In this document: piece by piece, positions 56,870 to 64,000 of the stretch
How positions within the stretch are numbered: position 1 is the first letter of the stretch
Layout: every line of letters starts with the position of its first letter
Assembly: GCF_050948215.1 (NCBI RefSeq)
Contig: NW_027488950.1
Span: 124,001-188,000, forward strand
Direction: 5' to 3'
DNA length: 64,000 bases
From: Halictus rubicundus
Taxonomy: Eukaryota > Arthropoda > Insecta > Hymenoptera > Halictidae
The notes under the pieces: generated by a model
What the model saw: only the letters and a program-made list of their open reading frames with translations
Databases searched by the model: none
What the model was told of the DNA's origin: nothing
Position numbers and translations under genes: made by a program

Positions 56870-57916
56870 ATGCTCTATCCTATCCTATCATCTATCCTCT
56901 ATCCTATCCAATCCTCTATCCTATCCTATCCTCTATCCTATCCTATACTCTATCCTATAATATCTACTATCCTATCCTATCCCCTATCCTATCCTCTGTC
57001 CTATCCTATCCTCTGTCCTATCCTATCCTCTATCCTATCCTATCCTCTATCCTATCCTATCCTCTATCCTATCCTATCCTCTATCATATCCTATCCTCTA
57101 TCATATCCTATCCTCTATCCTATCCTATCCTCTATCCTATCCTATCCTCTATCCTATCCTATCCTCTATCCTATCATATCCTCTATCCTATCCTATCCTC
57201 TATCCTATCCTATCCTCTATCCTCTATCCTATCCTATCCTCTATCCTATCCTAGCTTCTATCCTATCCTATCCTCTATCCTATCCTATCGTCTATCCTAT
57301 CCTCTATCCTATCCTATCCTCTATCCTATCCTATCGTCTATCCTATCCTCTATCCTATCCTATCCTCTATCCTATCCTATCCTCTATCCTATCCTATCCT
57401 CTATCCTATCCTATCCTCTATCCTATCCTATCCTCTATCCTATCAAATCCCCTATCCTATCAAATCCCCTATCCTATCCTCTATCCTATCCTATCCTCTA
57501 TCCTATCCTATCGTCTATCCTATCCTCTATCCTATCCTATTCTCTATCCTATCCTATCCTCTATCATATCCTCTATCCTATCCTCTATCCTATCCTCTAT
57601 CCTATCCTCTATCCTATCCTATCCTCTATTCTATCCTATCGTCTATCCTATCCTCTATCCTATCCTATCCTCTATCCTATCCTATCCTCTATCCTATCCT
57701 ATCCTCTATCCTATCCTATCCTCTATCCTATCCTATCCTCTATCCTATCCTATCCTATCCTCTATCCTATCCTATCTTCTATCCTATCCTATCCTCTATC
57801 CTATCATATCCTCTATCCTATAATATCCTCCATCCTATCCTATCCTCTATCCAATCCTCTATCCTATCCTCTATCCTATCCTATCTTCTGTCCTATCCTA
57901 TCCTGTATCCTATCCC
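56870..57916 (+). repeat. 1,047-bp tandem duplication, first copy
   Basis: The CCATGCTCTATC marker at 56,870 recurs at 57,917. The TATACTC variant at 56,944 recurs at 57,991, and paired TCATATCC variants near 57,080-57,110 recur at about 58,130-58,160. The TAGCTTC variant at 57,252 pairs with 58,248, an offset of 996, so the second copy has lost three 17-bp monomers in between. Confidence 0.75.
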
Positions 57917-58912
57917 ATGCTCTATCATATCCTATCATCTATCCTCTATCCTATCCAATCCTCTATCCTATCCTATCCTCTATCCTATCCTATACTCTAT
58001 CCTATAATATCTACTATCCTATCCTATCCCCTATCCTATCCTCTGTCCTATCCTATCCTCTGTCCTATCCTATCCTCTATCCTATCCTATCCTCTATCCT
58101 ATCCTATCCTCTATCCTATCCTATCCTCTATCATATCCTATCCCCTATCATATCCTATCCTCTATCCTATCCTATCCTCTATCCTATCCTATCCTCTATC
58201 CTATCCTATCCTCTATCCTCTATCCTATCCTATCCTCTATCCTATCCTAGCTTCTATCCTATCCTATCCTCTATCCTATCCTATCGTCTATCCTATCCTC
58301 TATCCTATCCTATCCTCTATCCTATCCTATCGTCTATCCTATCCTCTATCCTATCCTATCCTCTATCCTATCCTATCCTCTATCCTATCCTATCCTCTAT
58401 CCTATCCTATCCTCTATCCTATCAAATCCCCTATCCTATCAAATCCCCTATCCTATCCTCTATCCTATCCTATCCTCTATCCTATCCTATCGTCTATCCT
58501 ATCCTCTATCCTATCCTATGCTCTATCCTATCCTATCCCCTATCATATCCTATCCTCTATCCTATCCTATTCTCTATCCTATCCTATCCTCTATCATATC
58601 CTCTATCCTATCCTCTATCCTATCCTCTATCCTATCCTCTATCCTATCCTATCCTCTATTCTATCCTATCGTCTATCCTATCCTCTATCCTATCCTCTAT
58701 CCTATCCTATCCTCTATTCTATCCTATCGTCTATACTATCCTCTATCCTATCCTATCCTCTATCCTATCCTATCCTCTATCCTATCCTATCCTCTATCCT
58801 ATCCTATCCTCTATCCTATCCTATCCTCTATCCTATCCTATCCTCTATCCTATCCTATCCTCTATCCTATCCTATCCTCTATCCTATCCTATCCTCTATC
58901 CTATCCTATCCT
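57917..58912 (+). repeat. 1,047-bp tandem duplication, second copy (three monomers shorter)
   Basis: This is the partner of 56,870-57,916 and follows it directly. It contains a TATGCTC plus CCCCTATCATATCC marker at 58,518 that then recurs at 59,337, 59,630, 60,155 and 61,132. The whole 57-61.5-kb region is therefore a set of short, overlapping duplications with many near-canonical monomers. The right border is approximate. Confidence 0.65.
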
Positions 58913-61900
58913 ATCCTCTATCCTATCCTATCTTCTATCCTATCCTATCCTCTATCCTATCATATCCTCTATCCTATAATATCCTCCATCCTATCCTATC
59001 CTCTATCCAATCCTCTATCCTATCCTCTATCCTATCCTATCTTCTGTCCTATCCTATCCTCTATCCTATCAAATCCCCTATCCTATCCTCTATCCTATCC
59101 TATCCTCTACCCTATCCTATCGTCTATCCTATCCTCTTTCCTATCCTATCCTCTATCCTATCAAATCCCCTATCCCATCCTCTGTCCTATCCTATCCTCT
59201 ATCCTATCCTACCCTCTATCCTATCAAATCCCCTATCCTATCCTCTATCCTATCCTATCCTCTATCCTATCATATCCTCTATCCTATCCTATCCTCTATC
59301 CTATCCTATCGTCTATCCTATCCTCTATCCTATCCTATGCTCTATCCTATCCTATCCCCTATCATATCCTATCCTCTATCCTATCCTATTCTCTATCCTA
59401 TCCTATCCTCTATCCTATCCTCTATCCTATCCTCTATCCTATCCTCTATCCTATCCTCTATCCTATCCTATCCTCTATTCTATCCTATCGTCTATCCTAT
59501 CCTCTATCCTATCCTATCCTCTATCCTATCCTATCCTCTATCCTATCCTATCCTCTATCCTATCATATCCTCTATCCTATCCTATCCTCTATCCTATCCT
59601 ATCGTCTATCCTATCCTCTATCCTATCCTATGCTCTATCCTATCCTATCCCCTATCATATCCTATCCTCTATCCTATCCTATTCTCTATCCTATCCTATC
59701 CTCTACCCTATCCTATCGTCTATCCTATCCTCTTTCCTATCCTATCCTCTATCCTATCAAATCCCCTATCCCATCCTCTGTCCTATCCTATCCTCTATCC
59801 TATCCTACCCTCTATCCTATCAAATCCCCTATCCTATCCTCTATCCTATCCTATCCTCTATCCTATCATATCCTCTATCCTATCCTATCCTCTATCCTAT
59901 CCTATCGTCTATCCTATCCTCTATCCTATCTTATGCTCTATCCTAACCTATCCCCTATCCTATCCTATCCTCTATCCTATCCTATCCTCTATCCTATCCT
60001 ATCCTCTATCCTATCCTATCCCCTATCCTATCCTATCGTCTATCCTATCCTCTATCCTATCCTATCCTCTATCCTATCCTATCCTCTACCCTATCCTATC
60101 GTCTATCCTATCCTCTTTCCTATCCTATCCTCTATCCTATCCTCTATCCTATCCTATGCTCTATCCTATCCTATCCCCTATCATATCCTATCCTCTATCC
60201 TATCCTATTCTCTATCCTATCCTATCCTCTATCCTATCCTCTATCCTATCCTCTATCCTATCCTCTATCCTATCCTATCCTCTATTCTATCCTATCGTCT
60301 ATCCTATCCTCTATCCTATCCTATCCTCTATCCTATCCTATCCTCTATCCTATCCTATCCTCTATCCTATCATATCCTCTATCCTATAATATCCTCTATC
60401 CTATCCTATCCTCTATTCTATCCTATCGTCTATCCTATCCTCTATCCTATCCTATCCTCTATCCTATCCTCTATCCTATCCTCTATCCTATCCTCTATCC
60501 TCTCCTCTATCCTATCCTATCCTCTATCCTATCCTATCCTCTATCCTATCCTATCCTCTATCCTATCCTATCCTCTATCCTATCCTATCCTCTATCCTAT
60601 CCTATCCTCTATCCTATCCTATCCTCTATCCTATCCTATCCTCTATCCTATCCTATCCTCTATCCTATCCTATCCTCTATCCTATCCTGTATCCTATCAA
60701 ATCCCCTATCCTATCCTCTATCCTATCCTATCGTCTATCCTATCCTATCCTCTATCCTATCCTATCGTCTATCCTATCGTCTATCCTATCCTATCCTCTT
60801 TCCTATCCTATCCTCTATCCTATCAAATCCCCTATCCTATCAAATCCCCTATCCTATCCTCTATCCTATCCTATCCTCTATCCTATCCTATCCTCTATCC
60901 TATCCTTTCGTCTATCCTATCCTCTATCCTATCCTATGCTCTATCCTATCCTATCCTCTATCCAATCCTATATCCTATCCTCTATCCTATCCTATCTTCT
61001 GTCCTATCCTATCCTCTATCCTATCAAATCCCCTATCCTATCCTCTATCCTATCCTATCCTCTACCCTATCCTATCGTCTATCCTATCCTCTTTCCTATC
61101 CTATCCTCTATCCTATCCTCTATCCTATCCTATGCTCTATCCTATCCTATCCCCTATCATATCCTATCCTCTATCCTATCCTATTCTCTATCCTATCCTA
61201 TCCTCTATCCTATCCTCTATCCTATCCTCTATCCTATCCTCTATCCTATCCTATCCTCTATTCTATCCTATCGTCTATCCTATCCTCTATCCTATCCTAT
61301 CCTATCCTCTATCCTATCCTATCCTCTATCCTATCCTATCCTCTATCCTATCCTATCCTCTATCCTATCCTATCCTCTATCCTATCCTATCCTCTATCCT
61401 ATCCTATCCTATCCTCTATCCTATCCTATCTTCTATCCTATCCTATCCTCTATCCTATCATATCCTCTATCCTATAATATCCTCTATCCTATCCTATCCT
61501 CTATTCTATCCTATCGTCTATCCTATCCTCTATCCTATCCTATCCTCTATCCTATCCTATCGTCTACCCTATCCTCTATCCTATCCTATCCTCTATCCTA
61601 TCCTATCCTCTATCCTATCCTATCGTCTACCCTATCCTCTATCCTATCCTATCCTCTATCCTATCCTATCCTCTATCCTATCCTGTATCCTATCAAATCC
61701 CCTATCCTATCCTCTATCCTATCCTATCGTCTATCCTATCCTATACTCTATCCTATCCTGTCCTCTATCCTATGCTATCCTCTATCCTATCCTCAATCCT
61801 AACCTATTCTCTATCCTATCCTCTATCCTATCCTATCCTCTATCCTATCCTATCGTCTATCCTATCCTCTTTCCTATCCTATCCTCTATCCTATCAAATC

Positions 61901-62199
61901 CCCTATCCTATCCTCTATCCTATCCTATCATCTATCATCAATCCTATCCTTTCCTGTATCCTATCCAATCGTCTATCCTATCCTATCCTCTATCCTATCC
62001 TATCCTATCCTCTATCCTATCCTATCCTCTATCCTATCCTGTCCTCTATCCTATGCTATCCTCTATCCTATCCTCAATCCTAACCTATTCTCTATCCTAT
62101 CCTCTATCCTATCCTATCCTCTATCCTATCCTATCCTCTATCCTATCCTATCCTCTATCCTATCCTATCCTCTATCCTATCCTATCCTCTATCCTATCC

Positions 62200-62779
62200 T
62201 ATCCTCTATTCTATCCTGTCCTGTATCCTAACAAATCCCCTATTCTATCCTCTGTACTATCCTATCCTCTATCCTATCCTATCGTCTATCCTATCGTCTA
62301 TCCTATCCTCTATCCTATCCTATCCTCTGTCCTATCCTATCCTCTATCCTATCCTATCCTCTATCCTATCCTATCTTCTATCATATCCTATCCTCTATCC
62401 TATCAAATCGCCTATCCTATCCTCTATCCTATCCTATCCTCTATCCTATCCTATCCCCTATCGTATCCTGTTCTCTATCCTATCCAATCCCCTATCCTAT
62501 CCTCTATCCTATCCTATCCTCAACCCTATCCTATCCTCTATACTATAATATCATCTATCCTAGCCAATCCTCTATCCTATCCTCTATCCTATCCTATTCT
62601 CTATCCTATCCTATCCCCTATCGTATCCTGTTCTGTATCCTATCCAATCCCCTATCCTATCCTCTATACTATCCTCTATCCTATCCTATTCTCTATCCTA
62701 TCCTCTATCCTATCCTATCCCCTATCGTATCCTGTTCTGTATCCTATCCAATCTCCTATCCTATCCTATCCTCTATCCT
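62200..62779 (+). repeat. Degenerate right edge of the satellite array
   Basis: Variant monomers become dense here. Three copies of the CCCCTATCGTATCCTGTTCT element start near 62,457, 62,618 and 62,720. CTCAACCC, CTAACAAATCC and TCTGTACTATCC forms are interspersed, with few runs of canonical 17-mers. Edge degeneration is expected where a satellite array meets non-satellite DNA, because terminal monomers take less part in homogenising exchange. Confidence 0.8.
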
Positions 62780-63311
62780 GTAACCGTACATTCCTCTTTT
62801 GACTGTGTTGATTGGATTTTTCCCTGTCCCGATGACTCAAGGGTTATTGATATTAAGACACGGGGGCCGGTTACTACCCCCCAATTCCCTACGCGTGTAA
62901 ATTCGCGAAGGAGATGGATTCGTGCCTCCAGGCACTGGAAAGCGGCGAGGTTTGGACGAGACAAATAAAGCTTGTAGACAAATTACTGGTAAAATTGGCA
63001 GTATATTCTTGGAAGAACTATTTTTGTTTTGACGAGCAATCTCTCCGGTATGCTCGGAGATGAGCTATTTGTTTACAGAACGACTCGTGATCTGTCCCGA
63101 CGTACGGGGCAATAAATTCCTCAATGGCGACGCGCTGAATACCGCGTAACGGTAATCCGTACCGAGTTCTCGCAACACGTAAACACGCAATGTACGCCGT
63201 GTTACGACGCACGCAGTTCGCTCGCTTTGCCTCTACACCTGGTTCCTTTTTATAAACGATTCTAACGATTTGAATGTGTATCGCGCCTCACGATATGCGA
63301 ATTCGTGACCT
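62780..63311. other. Non-satellite border sequence; no gene recognised
   Basis: Complexity becomes normal and CpG is frequent from 62,780 onward. No tRNA, rRNA, transposon protein or conserved coding domain is recognised. A GGGGGCC...CCCCCC inverted pair near 62,862-62,882 could form a short hairpin of unknown meaning. The antisense open frames at 62,773-62,964 (63 codons, ending inside the satellite) and 63,018-63,212 (64 codons) are short, have no recognisable domain and are not called as genes. The stretch could be a decayed mobile element or subtelomeric spacer; nothing in it decides between these. Confidence 0.6.
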
Positions 63312-63361
63312 GTCTAACCAACCGTGCACTCGGCCGCGAATGCGTACGAGTAGTCCGGTTG
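63312..63361. repeat. Partial leading unit of the 258-bp tandem repeat
   Basis: The stretch beginning GTCTAACC aligns with GTCAGACC at 63,570 (offset exactly 258) and with the GTCAGACC-containing end of the following unit. Shared features are a TCCG/GCCGCGAAT core and a CGTAC-centred segment. Similarity fades to the left of about 63,300, so this is either a truncated unit or the array's diverged edge. Confidence 0.7.
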
Positions 63362-63619
63362 GAGACACACACTAAAAACCCCTGGCACTCCACGCGACCG
63401 AGGAGTTTACTCTTCAGCACGATACGTGGCCTCCGAGCAATCTCCGTATCGGTAGCGGCAGAATGACAAGAATTGTGCACAGTCCGCTCGCTCTAATCCG
63501 ACCCGTGTGCCTGACGCAGTGACGGTTGAACGACTCGTTTCGACCTCGTAACCGATCGAAGGCGAACCCGTCAGACCACCCAAGTATTTGTCCGAATTCT
63601 CGTACAAATAGCCCAAGTG
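63362..63619. repeat. 258-bp CpG-rich tandem repeat, unit 1
   Basis: The unit starts at GAGACACACACTAAAA, which recurs at 63,620. It contains CCCCTGGCACTCCACGC, the block CTCTTCAGCACGATACGTGG, GCCTCCGAGCAATCTCCG and GCGGCAGAATGACAAG; all of these recur in unit 2. The middle third (about 63,480-63,560) is much less conserved between units than the first 120 bp. The repeat is unrelated in sequence to the pentamer satellite. Family not recognised. Confidence 0.88.
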
Positions 63620-63878
63620 GAGACACACACTAAAAACCCCTGGCACTCCACGCAACTAAGAAGTTTACTCTTCAGCACGATGCGTGGCCTCCGAGCAATC
63701 TCCGTGTAAGCAGCGGCAGAATGACAAGGATTGTGCAAGGTTCGGTCGTATCGAATCGACCCGAAGGGAAATTATGAGTTCGTTCGCACAATCCGTATGC
63801 GTACGACGCACTGCACGATTGTGGACTTGTCAGACCGTCCATACACTCGTCCGAATGCTCGTACGAGTGGTCTGGATG
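63620..63878. repeat. 258-bp CpG-rich tandem repeat, unit 2
   Basis: This is a 259-bp unit. Its first 120 bp are nearly the same as unit 1, with changes such as GATACGTGG to GATGCGTGG and ATCGGTAGC to GTAAGCAGC. Its second half differs strongly. Near its end lies a perfect 10-bp palindrome, CTCGTACGAG (63,858-63,867), whose counterparts in the other units are imperfect. Confidence 0.88.
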
Positions 63879-64000
63879 GAGACGCACACCAAGCCGTAGG
63901 TCACGCCACGCTACCAAGGATTACGCTCTTCAGCACGATACGTGGCCTCCGAACGTGTTCCTGATTGATAGCGGCAGAATGATCACGACCATGCAAATCC
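63879..64000. repeat. 258-bp CpG-rich tandem repeat, unit 3 (cut by the window end)
   Basis: The unit starts at GAGACGCACACCAAG and keeps CTCTTCAGCACGATACGTGG, GCCTCCGA and GCGGCAGAATGA at the same spacing. It is the most diverged of the three, for example in the interval after GCCTCCGA. The array continues beyond the window. Confidence 0.85.

Larger units (their letters stand above)
1..62779. repeat. Giant TATCC/GGATA pentamer-derived satellite array (17-bp monomer)
   Basis: The sequence consists of three TATCC pentamers plus TC (17 bp), mixed with 12-bp (two pentamers plus TC) and rarer 22-bp (four pentamers plus TC) forms. The + strand is built from C, T and A; G appears only in variant monomers such as TATCGTC, CCTGTATCC and TCTGTCC. 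Recurrent variants include an AAATCCCC-bearing form, TATAATATC, CCTAACC, CTCAATCC and CCTAAGATATC. A canonical 17-mer is about 41% GC. There is no interruption by unique sequence or a recognisable mobile element. The left end lies outside the window, and the right border is the CTCTATCC / TGTAACCG transition near 62,779. The array is interpreted as heterochromatic satellite maintained by unequal exchange. No protein-coding role is supported. Confidence 0.97.

Noticed and set aside
1..62779. CRISPR-like array
   Set aside because: There are no unique spacers between direct repeats. The repeats are head-to-tail monomers with point variants, as in a satellite.
1..62779. Active telomere made by telomerase
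   Set aside because: Two monomer lengths, many shared point variants and multi-kb duplications are not expected from templated addition of one short repeat. Only a telomere-derived origin is kept as a hypothesis.
1..62779. GATA-factor binding array (GATA occurs in every GGATA pentamer)
   Set aside because: The base before GATA is G in the canonical unit, while the usual consensus wants A or T. There is no sign of regulatory function beyond the motif density of the repeat.
800..62802. About 50 long + strand open frames (100 to 1,586 codons) with YPILYPILSS-type repeats
   Set aside because: They follow directly from a 17-bp unit without stop codons. Overlapping frames of the same kind exist in different phases over the same DNA, starts are chance ATGs in variant monomers, and there is no non-repetitive domain. 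They are not called as CDS.
62862..62882. GGGGGCC...CCCCCC hairpin as a transcription terminator
   Set aside because: The window looks eukaryotic, there is no gene upstream and no adjacent T tract. It is only a chance-sized inverted pair.
63033..63068. Possible older 258-bp unit suggested by GAGCAATCTC at about 63,034, also present in GCCTCCGAGCAATCTCCG at about 63,436
   Set aside because: The match is only about 10 bases, the spacing (about 402 bp) is not a multiple of the period, and the flanks do not align.
63018..63964. Short open frames on both strands in the right flank (64 to 82 codons)
   Set aside because: They overlap each other on opposite strands and in shifted frames, lie partly in the 258-bp tandem repeat, and show no recognisable domain or start context.

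Overview
This window is almost entirely non-coding satellite DNA. Positions 1 to about 62,779 form one uninterrupted tandem array built from the pentamer TATCC (GGATA on the other strand). The basic monomer is 17 bp, TATCCTATCCTATCCTC, i.e. three TATCC plus TC. A 12-bp form has two TATCC, and a rarer 22-bp form has four. The array is already running at base 1, so its left end lies outside the window. I see no gene, RNA gene, transposon, CRISPR array or origin inside it. The long open frames on the + strand (up to about 1,586 codons) are a by-product of a unit that contains no stop codon on that strand, and they are not annotated as genes.

The array has clear higher-order structure. Variant monomers form bar-codes that recur at fixed distances. 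In the left half (1-32.7 kb), blocks of several kb are shared at offsets of 18,844, about 9.5-10.1, 13,420 and about 17.57 kb, and there is a 4,244-bp direct tandem duplication (22,571-31,058). From about 33 kb onward, one landmark returns at 33,164, 35,994, 38,178, 42,233, 46,327, 50,748 and 55,966. This marks first a 2.83-kb duplication and then a 4.1-4.5-kb higher-order repeat, whose fourth copy carries an extra 756-bp internal duplication. The last few kb (57-62.2 kb) are rich in canonical monomers and smaller duplications, and the final 500-600 bp are degenerate. A single strand-switched patch, the only place where I saw GG on the + strand of the array, lies at 35,023-35,043.

At about 62,780 the satellite stops and CpG-rich sequence of ordinary complexity begins. 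About 520 bp hold nothing I recognise. They are followed by a second, unrelated tandem repeat with a 258-259-bp period (about 63,312 to the window end, with two full units and two partial ones). The open frames in this flank are short, antisense and mutually overlapping, and none is supported as a gene.

The layout (a huge simple satellite, a complex-repeat border, CpG-rich non-satellite DNA) points to eukaryotic heterochromatin at a subtelomere or pericentromere. The undepleted CpG of the flank suggests little germline DNA methylation, as in many arthropods, with Hymenoptera one possibility. That assignment is a low-confidence inference. On the G-rich strand the unit reads as ATAGG, one base away from the common arthropod telomere repeat TTAGG. 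Its orientation would put a chromosome end to the left, but the multi-kb higher-order structure looks like recombination-driven satellite evolution, not telomerase product.
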